From: a virus
DNA: 64,000 bases
Direction: 5' to 3' (one strand)
IMG/VR virus record: IMGVR_UViG_3300022751_000017
Location: 27,187-91,186 of that record
Part shown: piece by piece, positions 24,391 to 33,466 of the stretch
Layout: each line of letters opens with the position of its first letter
How positions within the stretch are numbered: the first letter of the stretch is position 1
Notes under the pieces: generated by a model
Databases searched by the model: none
What the model was told of the DNA's origin: nothing
The model's input: only the letters and a program-made list of their open reading frames with translations
Program-made: the position numbers and the translations under genes

Positions 24391-24693
24391 TTAGTCTATT
24401 TTTTTACCTTTGATAGCTAAGGATATGAGTGCAGAGAAGGATATGCCGGTATCGTATGATTTACAAAGTATCTTATCGGATACGAATTTAGGGATATCAA
24501 TTTCGTGAGACTTTTCTATCTTATCTATGGCTATACCATGGCATGGGGCACACTTGGATACAGACCCGTACTCTTTCATTATCTTATGGTGAATGTACAT
24601 GCCAATAGATATCTTCATTTCGGCAGCTTCTGCATAGAAAATGGCCCATTCTGCCTCTGTATACCGGAGCCTGAGTTTAAAACTATTATTCAT
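24391..24693 (-). CDS. Putative ribbon-helix-helix DNA-binding protein, 100 aa
   Basis: The N-terminal segment FKLRLRYTEAEWAIFYAEAA followed by EMKISIGMYIHHKIMKEY resembles MobC/relaxosome or other ribbon-helix-helix proteins: a beta strand then two helices. A CAPC motif follows. It starts 17 nt after the palindrome ACCTGCACTTTGCAGGT, which also precedes the chaperonin operon and recurs near the fibre operon. It is therefore a candidate autoregulator of those three units (inference). It is the first of two minus-strand genes, 4 nt before the HNH gene. Confidence 0.55.
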   Translation of the reverse strand: MNNSFKLRLRYTEAEWAIFYAEAAEMKISIGMYIHHKIMKEYGSVSKCAPCHGIAIDKIEKSHEIDIPKFVSDKILCKSYDTGISFSALISLAIKGKKID

Positions 24694-24710
24694 TAAGGAA
24701 GTTGTGAGTT

Positions 24711-24727
24711 ACCTGCAAAGTGCAGGT
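24711..24727 (-). promoter_or_regulatory. Operator/hairpin palindrome, site 3 (RHH/HNH operon)
   Basis: ACCTGCACTTTGCAGGT toward the minus-strand gene, preceded by TAGCTTTA and followed by [TA]ACTCA as at site 1. The distance to the start codon is 17 nt, the same as at site 1. Confidence 0.7.
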
Positions 24728-24767
24728 AAAGCTATGCAAATTCATTCTTATTACCAATAGTGGTTTA

Positions 24768-24775
24768 TACTTTTG
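24768..24775 (+). promoter_or_regulatory. Promoter -7 element for scaffold/capsid genes
   Basis: TACTTTTG fits TAnnTTTG and lies 16 nt before the scaffold start at 24792, on the side opposite site 3. Confidence 0.45.
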
Positions 24776-24791
24776 ATATGAATTATATTTT

Positions 24792-25841
24792 ATGGCAGTC
24801 ACAGACACGAACACACAACCAGGTCAGGCGGCGGAACAGGTAAATGCACCAGCAGTAGATAACACTACAGTTGTTGCAGATACTGCTATTCCAGCCCAGG
24901 AACCTGCGGATGCTGAAAAGCCGAAGATTGATATTGACGCAATAGATGAGGATACTCAGCTGCGCCTTATCAATAAAGCGCTTGGCTCAAATTATAAAAC
25001 TCTGGATGAGGCTAAGCCGAAGGCTGTAAGGTCCCCGGAAGATATAGCTGCAGAGAAAGAAGCTAAGAAACAAAAAGCGCTGGAGTGGGCTCTAGGTACC
25101 GGCAAGACAAAGAAGGATGAATATGAGAGAGCAATCATAGAGCGCTCTAAGAATACCCGGGATATTGCCATGGCGTTATTTGCAGAGCAGGAGCGCGCAG
25201 AAAATCCAAAGATCAGTGAAGAAGAGATCGCGGCGCAATTTTCTGATGAATACCATGAAGACCTGGATATTGACTCTCCTCTCCGTAAGCGTGCTCTGGC
25301 AAGAATGGATAAAGTTGCAAAAAGTTACCTCGCAGAAATCACCGGTCCTATTGATAACATAGAAGCTGAATACGACAACTACATTTCAGATACAGAGAAG
25401 TACACCGGCTACCAGAAGCAGATAAAGAATGTCGCAAGTGCATTGCCCAAGGAGTTAGTGGTTTCAATACCATACACAGGGGCGGATGGCACCGAGACAA
25501 CATTGGAATATAAAGTCCCGGTTGAAGATAATGTGATGACTGCAGTGCGCAAAGAGTTCCTGGACGCCAATACATACCTGGCTATTTCCGGGTCTGGCAG
25601 AGAGATAAAGGATGCTGACATTGCCAACGAAATGACCGCGGCTATCGAAAACCGGATATTGCGCAAGGCGATACCTAAGATGCTGGCCGATCATGGCGAA
25701 AAGGTTGCCAAAGACTTCGAAGCGCATCTTAAGGCTATACCAAATACAGGGAATAACCTCGGATTTGGGAATACCGCACGCCCCGGGGAGGCAAAAAAGC
25801 CACCTGAATATACAGCACTCCGCGCGCATCAGAAATACTAA
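24792..25841 (+). CDS. Probable capsid scaffolding protein, 349 aa
   Basis: Acidic and Ala/Glu-rich, with a Pro/Ala/Thr N-terminus (VADTAIPAQEPADAEKPKID). Long predicted helices fill the middle, and a basic, Pro-rich end carries ARPGEAKKPPEY. This is the usual character of phage scaffolds, which line the procapsid and leave before maturation. It lies 48 nt upstream of the presumed major capsid gene. No protease motif is seen, so it is unlikely to be a scaffold-protease fusion. Assigned from position and composition. Confidence 0.6.
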   Translation: MAVTDTNTQPGQAAEQVNAPAVDNTTVVADTAIPAQEPADAEKPKIDIDAIDEDTQLRLINKALGSNYKTLDEAKPKAVRSPEDIAAEKEAKKQKALEWALGTGKTKKDEYERAIIERSKNTRDIAMALFAEQERAENPKISEEEIAAQFSDEYHEDLDIDSPLRKRALARMDKVAKSYLAEITGPIDNIEAEYDNYISDTEKYTGYQKQIKNVASALPKELVVSIPYTGADGTETTLEYKVPVEDNVMTAVRKEFLDANTYLAISGSGREIKDADIANEMTAAIENRILRKAIPKMLADHGEKVAKDFEAHLKAIPNTGNNLGFGNTARPGEAKKPPEYTALRAHQKY

Positions 25842-25889
25842 AAAATAACACCCATAAAATAATACAATAACTAAAACAATTTAAAAACG

Positions 25890-27464
25890 ATGATAACCTA
25901 CGCTTTAACTCCCCAGCATGCTCCACGTCAGATATTTTCCGTTGGTGAGGCACAGACTCAGTTCCAGCCGTTCTCAGATGTCTACAGGCAACTGTGGGAT
26001 TTCGTGGAAGATGGCGGATTAGATGCCTTCGGGATAAACAAGGAAGACCTGGCGCGTTGGCGTAAAAACTTCCGTGAGGGAGTGGTGAACATTGGTGGTA
26101 AGCCATCAGAGATAGACTTCTTCCGTATGATGATGGGTGGCACTCCTAAGGAGACAAACGCCTCTTCAATCAGCGTAGAGTATAACAGTGCGTTGGACTA
26201 CAACATATACGCAGAGAATGATGCTACCGGCACCAACGGCGCTGTCACCAATGCATACTTTGGAGACCTGATAAACGGCACTTACAATGGTAACTACGTG
26301 GTGTTCGACATTGCGGTTGATACTTATGCAGATAACGGTACCAAGTCCAATATAAATGTTGGCGACCAGATATTCAACTACATAGATGGTAAGTATCTGG
26401 TGGTGATCAAGAAGGATGTAACCACTCCTTTTGCGCACCATATCTACTGCGCACCTTTCGATGGTAACTATACGCCTCAGATATATGCGAAGCAGCCAAT
26501 GCAGCCCAACCATATACAGCTGGTGTCTGGTTATAGCGATGCTACTACATCTGCGCCGCACAGTGAGTGGGAAACCCTCGGTTACATCAAGGAGTATAAC
26601 CCATTCTCTCTTCGTACAGACTGGGAAACACCGCGTAACCTGGAGAAGCCATACAAGGATATTCTGCAGTTCCCGATCATATTCGATATGCATACCGGTG
26701 CAGAGATGGACTCATGGGACTTCAAAGCGATGGCTGATGGCCGCGAGCGTATGATCATGGGTGAGAACATGATGTTCTTCACAGGTGAGCAGCTGACCAA
26801 TGTAAGCCTGATATCAAATACATATACAAACCAGTATAACGGTTTTGAAGGGCTTCTGACCACCATCTGGTATGGCGGCGGCAATATACAGCAGTATGAC
26901 AATAGCTATGGTTACGACCTGGATGTTGACTTCATGCAGATGGTATTCTCAAACGATGCACTGAAGAAATCTCAGGAGTTCCTGTTCCTGGCCGCAAAGC
27001 GCTGGATATACATGATGGAGCGCCGTAGCCAGGATATGTTTAAGAATAACTCAGGGGCATGCACTTTTGATACGTTTGAGCGTATGGGTGATGAGCGTGC
27101 CGATCTGAAGCGCCTGGGCATCAACTCATACGAGTGGAGAGGTTCAACAATGCATATCAAGGAAGTCGGTGCATGGTCTGACAGCCGCTGGGTAGGTAAT
27201 GCTTATTTCCCCGCTATGGCTATAGTTCTGCCAGGCGATGGTCTTACAGACAGCAAGGGCAATAAAGTATCTCCGGTTGAGTACTGGATACCAGCAGGCC
27301 GTAGAGTGTCTGGAACATGGCAGGAAGAGTGGAGAGACCACATGAAGCTTTCAGATAAGGCTGATAAGTTCTCAGGTACCATTACTCATGACATTATGAT
27401 GAGCGTGAACGGAGTGGAAAATATGTGGGCAGTGATGCCGAAATACATTGTGAGCAATTCTTAA
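25890..27464 (+). CDS. Probable major capsid protein, 524 aa
   Basis: It follows the scaffold-like gene and is itself followed by a strong hairpin spanning its stop codon, as expected for the most highly expressed head gene. The sequence is mixed alpha/beta and rich in aromatic residues (WDFKAMADGRERMIMGENMM, GINSYEWRGSTMHIKEVGAW). Length suits a HK97-fold capsid subunit. Codons are noticeably smoother, with few A/T-rich choices, which fits high expression. The fold is inferred from context only. Confidence 0.65.
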   Translation: MITYALTPQHAPRQIFSVGEAQTQFQPFSDVYRQLWDFVEDGGLDAFGINKEDLARWRKNFREGVVNIGGKPSEIDFFRMMMGGTPKETNASSISVEYNSALDYNIYAENDATGTNGAVTNAYFGDLINGTYNGNYVVFDIAVDTYADNGTKSNINVGDQIFNYIDGKYLVVIKKDVTTPFAHHIYCAPFDGNYTPQIYAKQPMQPNHIQLVSGYSDATTSAPHSEWETLGYIKEYNPFSLRTDWETPRNLEKPYKDILQFPIIFDMHTGAEMDSWDFKAMADGRERMIMGENMMFFTGEQLTNVSLISNTYTNQYNGFEGLLTTIWYGGGNIQQYDNSYGYDLDVDFMQMVFSNDALKKSQEFLFLAAKRWIYMMERRSQDMFKNNSGACTFDTFERMGDERADLKRLGINSYEWRGSTMHIKEVGAWSDSRWVGNAYFPAMAIVLPGDGLTDSKGNKVSPVEYWIPAGRRVSGTWQEEWRDHMKLSDKADKFSGTITHDIMMSVNGVENMWAVMPKYIVSNS

Positions 27465-27479
27465 GCTCACAATGTATTT
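27441..27479 (+). terminator. Hairpin spanning the capsid stop codon
   Basis: Fifteen-bp arms AAATACATTGTGAGC / GCTCACAATGTATTT flank a 9-nt loop that contains the TAA stop. It could end or attenuate transcription after the capsid gene, or protect the 3' end of its mRNA. Confidence 0.7.
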
Positions 27480-27520
27480 ATATAAATCAGTAAAAAATCA
27501 CACAACAAAAATAAAAAATC

Positions 27521-28531
27521 ATGAGTACTACAACATTGCCAAGGGAAGTCGCAGAAGTAGCTAATATTCATCAGAACATGGTGTTTGAAATGATCAGCCG
27601 GTCAACATCCGGATTTATCCGCAAGGATGACGTAGGCAAAGTCAATCCGCGCAAAATGAATTCAGCGAAGCGCTTCGACCTCCCGGTTACATCAAGGCAC
27701 CATATAGGTAAGGGTAAGGGGTATATTAAAACACAGTATGTTCCTGGCGCCGATACTATATATGTGGATGATTATGTAGATGCAGATGGTAAAATACAGT
27801 CCGGACTTAAAAAGCAGGGGATAAATCTGGAACTGGAGCGTGAGCGTGCAATACAGATGAATATCCATTTTAAGTTCGGCATACTTGATCTCAGGCAATA
27901 TGGAGAAGATCCAATGCTGGTAGAGTTCGTGAATAAACATGAGATGAATGCGGAATCTGCAGCCGGCAAAAACCCTGACCGTACCGTAAGCCGCATGTTC
28001 CAGTTCCAGCCAATGCGTAAAGAGGAGAAGGCTGCTAAGCGCACTGTAGGCTTTGAAGAGCAGTATGAGGCGATGTCAATTATAAAAGCACTTCGTACAA
28101 AGACGGCGGCTGGATTTGAATATGACGTAGCACAGGTTGATGCGATCATTAATGTGCTGGGCCTTAAGACAGCCGATCTCGGTGACAGCGACACTGCGCA
28201 GAAGTTTGAGATAATACTCAAGGCCGCATCTCAGGATGGCATTGAGTTCCTTAAGATAGTGAATGATGCACTGAACAGTACGCGCTTGACAATAGCAAAG
28301 GCATTGGGTATGGGTATCGTTAAGATAAGCAGCAAAGGAGCTGATATAAAGGCTGGTGAAGGTGCGCAGACTAGGGAGGTTTTAAAATTCAAAAACGGAA
28401 TGGATGAATCTGCGCGCATGCAGGCGCTCGCTATTCATTTGCTTGGCGGAAGCCCACAGGCGCAAAACGATCTTAATACCATCATCAGCGAGGTAGAGAT
28501 CGGAGAGATAAGTGCGCTCTCAAAGAAGTAA
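27521..28531 (+). CDS. Virion-associated protein of unknown fold, 336 aa
   Basis: A charged, helical protein directly after the capsid gene. It has EVAEVANIHQNMVFEMISR at the start, a central YVPGADTIYVDDYVDADGKI, and a Lys/Glu-rich end. There is no membrane segment, Cys cluster or known motif. The position between capsid and fibre genes suggests a head-completion, decoration or minor capsid role. Confidence 0.55.
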   Translation: MSTTTLPREVAEVANIHQNMVFEMISRSTSGFIRKDDVGKVNPRKMNSAKRFDLPVTSRHHIGKGKGYIKTQYVPGADTIYVDDYVDADGKIQSGLKKQGINLELERERAIQMNIHFKFGILDLRQYGEDPMLVEFVNKHEMNAESAAGKNPDRTVSRMFQFQPMRKEEKAAKRTVGFEEQYEAMSIIKALRTKTAAGFEYDVAQVDAIINVLGLKTADLGDSDTAQKFEIILKAASQDGIEFLKIVNDALNSTRLTIAKALGMGIVKISSKGADIKAGEGAQTREVLKFKNGMDESARMQALAIHLLGGSPQAQNDLNTIISEVEIGEISALSKK

Positions 28532-28566
28532 TACAATAAAATAAAAAAACATAATAATATTATACC

Positions 28567-29508
28567 ATGTCCATCCAATTAGTTCAATCAAATCAGCTAG
28601 CTGAAGTTAACGGAGAGACCTTCGTTAACAGCTTTTATCCTAACGGGCTACAGAAAGCAATCCCATGTCGCAGCCAGGTAGTCGGGGCGTACTGGAAAAT
28701 ACCGGTAACACTTGGTAACCGAGTGGTGAGCTATAATGAACTGGTGGCTACCGATGCTACGAAGCCAGTGCCTGATGCCTTCAAGATACTGCGTCTTAAA
28801 GATGCTCTGGATGCAAATACCGAGTATGGTATCGTAATTGCGGATGCAGATGCCGTAACTACTAACTCATTTGTGGACAACTGTAACGGCTGCTGCGGCG
28901 CTACACCTGTGATGGCTACGGTGACAATCCCTCAGCCAATACAGGAAAGTGATCCACAGACTGCCATTGCTGGTGTGAACTCATTCATTTTTGCCTTCCC
29001 GCAAAATCCAAACAGCCTCCTGTTCTCTATACCATTCCCATGGTTCAATGGTGCCGGCCCTGTATCTCCTTATGCGCCAACTGGCATCACTACTGCTGCG
29101 CAGTTTGTTACCTGGGCGAATACTAACTGGGAAGAATATGGTACCTGGTCAAGCCCTGCAGCTAATGTAGTGAAGCTTGTGTCCACTCCGAGTGCGGCTA
29201 TATATGTCCTCAGGTCTGGTATGCAGGTAGCATTGACTCCGGCCAATTTCTGTTTTACACTGACGTCATTCTCTACACCCGCAGCAATTAACGGAGTGGG
29301 ATTTGGTGCTGGTCTGCCTCAGAAGTTCCCATCATTTGCGCTGACCAATGCGAATCAGGCAACTCTTATACAGCGCTTGAAGCCACTTATGCCCGGTGCT
29401 ACATTTACCATTACGACAAATCACCTGCAGATAGCAACAGTTCAGGCGCAGCCCAAACTGTATAACAATGCGAGCGTGATAGCAACGGCAGCCACCGGTG
29501 TTTGCTAA
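28567..29508 (+). CDS. Probable head decoration/virion surface protein, 313 aa
   Basis: Beta-rich, with many Asn, Pro, Ala and Thr. It contains a CxxCC cluster (NCNGCC) near residue 102, one of several Cys clusters in the virion genes. The second half (FAFPQNPNSLLFSIPFPW) looks like an exposed beta domain. A terminator hairpin follows at 29542. It is not recognised. An abundant head protein is suggested by its position two genes after the capsid gene and by its own terminator. Confidence 0.5.
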   Translation: MSIQLVQSNQLAEVNGETFVNSFYPNGLQKAIPCRSQVVGAYWKIPVTLGNRVVSYNELVATDATKPVPDAFKILRLKDALDANTEYGIVIADADAVTTNSFVDNCNGCCGATPVMATVTIPQPIQESDPQTAIAGVNSFIFAFPQNPNSLLFSIPFPWFNGAGPVSPYAPTGITTAAQFVTWANTNWEEYGTWSSPAANVVKLVSTPSAAIYVLRSGMQVALTPANFCFTLTSFSTPAAINGVGFGAGLPQKFPSFALTNANQATLIQRLKPLMPGATFTITTNHLQIATVQAQPKLYNNASVIATAATGVC

Positions 29509-29541
29509 TAATATACAAGCTAATAAAAATAATTAACCCAA

Positions 29542-29572
29542 TAAAGGGATACCTTAAACGGGTATCCCTTTA
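29542..29572 (+). terminator. Intrinsic terminator
   Basis: A 12-bp stem TAAAGGGATACC/GGTATCCCTTTA around a 7-nt loop, between two virion genes. Confidence 0.75.
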
Positions 29573-29584
29573 ATAATTTATACA

Positions 29585-31972
29585 ATGCCAGCACTACCAA
29601 TTACAACATCACCTGATATTACATCGCTTAATTTCGGGATACTATACGATATCTCTGCCGGTACGCCGTCAATTACACTGACTAACTTATCCGTGGGTAA
29701 TCCATCCGGATCTACCCGGCTGAATAATTGTACCTGGTGGTATAAAATATACTCTCCTAATGGTGTAGCTATTCATGAGGGTTCTGAATCTACACCGGAT
29801 GTTGATAATAATACATGGTCAACATTGACAATCCCTGCAGGTTCATGGCCAACGCCTTTCGGTATACCTCCATATGGGCAGGTTGAGTTCAGCTGCGCAG
29901 TGCCATATGTGGCTACATTGTTTGTAAAGGACGGTGTAGGCAACATATACAGTACGGCACCCAAGTCAACACTTCTGTGCCGGCCAAATGGCAATACCGA
30001 TAAGACAAAGGGGAACTTTGGCGCAGCAGAAGTGGGAATGCAGACACAGTGTGCCCAGGCAAAAATATATTCTTCAGATACCACCAATTACACTTATCAG
30101 GGCATAATTGGTAGTTCACAGGCGAGTACCTGGACGCTTGCATATCCAATGGATGCGGATGGTAATCTGCCTGACCCTGTAGTAGTCCTTAATAAGCCTA
30201 CGGTAATATTCCCTGTAGGATATAGCTCTGAAGGTTACCAGCTATATCTCAATACATTTTGTACATACAATACAGGCGACAATGGCGCCGTAAAAATACA
30301 GTACAAATTTAAGGAAGTGTTCTCTGTATTCTGTAATGTAGACCTGTGTGCTATACAGTGTGAAATAGACAAGCTATATGCACAGCTGTCACCTAAATGC
30401 GGTACTGTGACCAATCCTGAATTGCAGGACAGGCTGTTCCGTATAGGTGTGCTAATGGATAAGTGCCTTACTGGCATAGCACAGCCTTTATGCGGCATAG
30501 ACGTACCGGCAACCATACAGGAGATAAAGCGCATAGGTTGCTTTGACTGTGATTGCATGTGCGGTACAGGAGGGGGGATCAATCCGGTAGGGAATACTAC
30601 GGGCATAATCACTTTCGACACAGAAACGGTAGGTGATATCACCGCAGTTATAACCAATGTAGGTGACAACTATCTCTTGCATCTGGAAGTGCCGAATAGT
30701 GGAGGTGTTCCTAATCTGCAGCAGGTAAGCCAGGTAGGTAATGTGACCAACAGGCCTTTATATAGCGGAGTGCAGGCATCATATTATTCAAGTATTGCCT
30801 CAAGAAATGTAAATGTCGCCAATGGTGCGGACATCCTTATTGCACTTGATAGCTCTACAGGTACCAATTACCTGCGTATAAAGGGTGCTACATCTGGTAT
30901 TGTTCAGCTTACAGCTGCAGATGTTACTACCCCATATACTATGAAGCTGCCAGCGGCGCAAGGTACCGGGTATTTGAAGAACCCGGGAGATGGGTTGCTT
31001 GTGTGGGATGCAAGTGGCGGCGGCGGATCTCAGAACCTGCAGCAGGTTACTACTGTAGGCAATGAAACTACCAACCCTATAAACCTTAAGGGTGCAGGAA
31101 CAAAGCTTATGCAGCTAACATCAGGCGGGTTTGCTGTATACCAATCTACCGGTGACCTGTGGGCTGGGCTTGATACATCTCTGGGGATAGCAAGATTTAT
31201 CTTGAGGGGAGGCGCCGCAGGTACAGGAACTGTTAATATGCAAGCGCCGAGCGCAATATCCGCTTCGTATGACTGGATATTCCCGGCTGCGCAGGGAGGC
31301 GCTAATACGTTGCCGCTGAATGATGGTACGGGCCAGCTGTCATGGTGGCTCGCAAATTTACAGAATGTAACAAATAATGGGTCAATAACAACAAATACGA
31401 TCACAGTAGGTGCCTCTGCAGGTTCTAATGCAAAGCTATCTGCGACTGATGTGACAGTGTATAATGCTTCTGTCGTTGTTGCTAGATTGTTAGGGGTAGG
31501 AGGTATTGGTATTTTGACATTAAGAGAATTCACTGGGTTCATTGTCAACTTGAGGGCAGACCCCGGCGGGATGACTTCTAATTTGGATTTTTTCTTCCCG
31601 AGATTTAAATCTGGCACATTGGCATTGAGTGGTGCCGGAACTGCTGTGACCTTTGCGTTGAATGTCGGTGCCGGCACTGGTGCCACTGTAGTAGATAATT
31701 TATCAAATGATAACGGTGGATCTTTCACAATTACAACAGGTACAAGTCCTGCAGTAGGGAGGGTCATTTTAGTATCATACTCTATGACATATCCTACAAC
31801 ACCGTATAGGCATGTTGTGATATGCCCTGGTAATGCTGCTACGGCAGCGTTAAGTGGCGCGCAGAATGTATATGCGAATGAAGGCTCTTTGAATAGTTTT
31901 GAAATTATATCCGGTGCCACCCCATTGGCTGCAAGTACAGTATATCGCTGGAATTATGTAGTTAGTAACTAA
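29585..31972 (+). CDS. Fibre/appendage protein with three 107-aa repeats, 795 aa
   Basis: Residues 1-245 form an unrecognised beta domain. Next comes a Cys-rich linker (CNVDLCAIQCEIDKLYAQ ... GCFDCDCMCGTGGG) at about 255-335. Three repeats follow, each starting NLQ[QN]V and spaced exactly 321 nt (starts 30713, 31034, 31355), with shared ends such as KLPAAQ and WIFPAAQGG. A C-terminal beta domain closes the protein. Such repeat shafts are usual in head or tail fibres that contact the host. The gene lies among head and neck genes, so it may be a head fibre or collar appendage. Confidence 0.7.
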   Translation: MPALPITTSPDITSLNFGILYDISAGTPSITLTNLSVGNPSGSTRLNNCTWWYKIYSPNGVAIHEGSESTPDVDNNTWSTLTIPAGSWPTPFGIPPYGQVEFSCAVPYVATLFVKDGVGNIYSTAPKSTLLCRPNGNTDKTKGNFGAAEVGMQTQCAQAKIYSSDTTNYTYQGIIGSSQASTWTLAYPMDADGNLPDPVVVLNKPTVIFPVGYSSEGYQLYLNTFCTYNTGDNGAVKIQYKFKEVFSVFCNVDLCAIQCEIDKLYAQLSPKCGTVTNPELQDRLFRIGVLMDKCLTGIAQPLCGIDVPATIQEIKRIGCFDCDCMCGTGGGINPVGNTTGIITFDTETVGDITAVITNVGDNYLLHLEVPNSGGVPNLQQVSQVGNVTNRPLYSGVQASYYSSIASRNVNVANGADILIALDSSTGTNYLRIKGATSGIVQLTAADVTTPYTMKLPAAQGTGYLKNPGDGLLVWDASGGGGSQNLQQVTTVGNETTNPINLKGAGTKLMQLTSGGFAVYQSTGDLWAGLDTSLGIARFILRGGAAGTGTVNMQAPSAISASYDWIFPAAQGGANTLPLNDGTGQLSWWLANLQNVTNNGSITTNTITVGASAGSNAKLSATDVTVYNASVVVARLLGVGGIGILTLREFTGFIVNLRADPGGMTSNLDFFFPRFKSGTLALSGAGTAVTFALNVGAGTGATVVDNLSNDNGGSFTITTGTSPAVGRVILVSYSMTYPTTPYRHVVICPGNAATAALSGAQNVYANEGSLNSFEIISGATPLAASTVYRWNYVVSN
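30713..31675 (+). repeat. Three 107-codon repeats in the fibre gene
   Basis: Repeat starts 30713, 31034 and 31355 are 321 nt apart each time. All open with NLQ[QN]V followed by (V/N)GN or NGS and [TN][TR]. The later parts align through FPAAQ / LPAAQ and the GLLVW / GQLSW pair in units one and two. DNA similarity is weak, so the duplications are old. Confidence 0.75.
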
Positions 31973-31980
31973 TCAAAAAC

Positions 31981-32763
31981 ATGACACCAATCAACATATT
32001 CACTATCTGGCAGGCATTAATGTCTGAGGTAAATGTACAGCAGGGCGGCCAGATACGCCCTGTGCAGGATTTCCAGAACTGGTATAATGCCGTATCACTG
32101 GAACTGTTCCGTGAGAAGGTAGCAAAGGCAGAAATCAATCAGATGACTGATGATGACCTGTCTCCGTTCCTGCTCTCAATGAATATATCGGTAGGCCAGG
32201 TATCTGGGCAGAGATACGGGCTTGTCCCATATCCCGCCAATTATGAGGGATTCTCTAACATGCGCGTGCTCAGGCCTAAGGGTGCTACAGCATGCGCGTG
32301 TGATGGCTCATTGCCTATTATGGACAAAGGGAAATGCGTACAGGTAGTAGATCCAGATTATGCAGAGATGGCAGCGCGATTCGCCGGTACTAACCTTGCC
32401 GAGTTCACAATGAATAAGGTGGATAATCAGGCGTGGGGTAATTGCCTTCAGCATGACACTAAGGGGCCGACTTTTGACAGCCCAAAGCTTACGCAATACT
32501 CTTCTGGGTTCCAGGTGGCGCCGGCAGGAATTTCCATCGTGGTACTGGATTATTACAGGCTACCCCGCAGTGCTGTATTTGCATATACGGTATCCAATGA
32601 TGATATTGTTATTTATGACAGCAATAATAGCGTGCAGCTAGAATGGAGCTCTACGCTGGAGAATGAATTCCTTACGCGCCTGAAGAAAAAGTATGCATTG
32701 CATGTTCACGACAGCGAAACATACCAGATGGCTGTTAATGATAAAAAAGAACTGGTACCTTAA
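31981..32763 (+). CDS. Probable neck/head-tail connector, 260 aa
   Basis: It begins with a helical segment (MTPINIFTIWQALMSEVNVQ) and has a CACDGSLPIMDKGKC cluster near residues 105-120. The soluble alpha/beta protein has no membrane segment. It opens a run of small virion proteins (31981-35433) that all carry short Cys clusters, consistent with a head-to-tail connector set. The family is not recognised. Confidence 0.5.
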   Translation: MTPINIFTIWQALMSEVNVQQGGQIRPVQDFQNWYNAVSLELFREKVAKAEINQMTDDDLSPFLLSMNISVGQVSGQRYGLVPYPANYEGFSNMRVLRPKGATACACDGSLPIMDKGKCVQVVDPDYAEMAARFAGTNLAEFTMNKVDNQAWGNCLQHDTKGPTFDSPKLTQYSSGFQVAPAGISIVVLDYYRLPRSAVFAYTVSNDDIVIYDSNNSVQLEWSSTLENEFLTRLKKKYALHVHDSETYQMAVNDKKELVP

Positions 32764-32789
32764 ATTAATTGTATTAATTTTATACCCAC

Positions 32790-33464
32790 ATGGCAACATC
32801 ATTAAAGCAAGCGGCGGCAAGGGCAATGGACCTGTACTATCAGGACTATGCTCCGCGTGACTCATTTTTTGATGTTCCTGATTTTAAGTTTCATTTCGCC
32901 TCGGTATACAGTGATCTGTTCGATGCCGATTTCCAGATGTTCAGAAAGATGACAAGGCAGGAAACGGGATTTAGTAATGTAGAGATAACTGCGCAGTGGC
33001 TTGTAAAGGAGAAAGTGAAAGTAGAGATTTCAGAACATGAGCCGGTGTATTATGCAACTCCTTCAAGCTGTGTATTTGGGTTCGGGTATGATGCCTTCTC
33101 TTATTCTCTGGATTCTGTCAGGCCAGCGAGCCCATGTGGCTGCCGGCTGCAGAAGATATCGAGAGATGAGGTGCCATACTTGGATATTGCCCCTACTACC
33201 TCTCTTTGCTATTATTGGCTAGAGGCTAATAATAAAATATCGTTTCTTAATGATGTCAAGGAGGTCTTCATATCGTACATCCCATCTGTAGATGCGAATA
33301 ATGATGATTGTGTGATCAGTGACCTGATAGTTAGCAAGGCTATACGGGCGACTCTTGATATCATGTTTAAATCAAAAAATGGCAATGTTATAGACGTTGT
33401 CAATGACGGTAATTCAAATCCTACAGCACAGAACCAGCAAAACCCAGCACTAAATAAACCATAG
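32790..33464 (+). CDS. Probable neck/connector protein, 224 aa
   Basis: Helical N-terminus with YYQDYAPRDSFFDVPDFKFH, a CGCRL motif near residue 115, and a C-terminal low-complexity Asn/Gln/Pro segment (NGNSNPTAQNQQNPALNKP). It starts 26 nt after the previous connector candidate and runs to 2 nt from the next gene, so the set is tightly packed. Not recognised by family. Confidence 0.5.
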   Translation: MATSLKQAAARAMDLYYQDYAPRDSFFDVPDFKFHFASVYSDLFDADFQMFRKMTRQETGFSNVEITAQWLVKEKVKVEISEHEPVYYATPSSCVFGFGYDAFSYSLDSVRPASPCGCRLQKISRDEVPYLDIAPTTSLCYYWLEANNKISFLNDVKEVFISYIPSVDANNDDCVISDLIVSKAIRATLDIMFKSKNGNVIDVVNDGNSNPTAQNQQNPALNKP

Positions 33465-33466
33465 CC

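Noticed and set aside
31030-31920. Minus-strand frame of 296 codons in the fibre gene
   Set aside because: Pro/Val-rich shadow of the repeat-bearing fibre coding strand.
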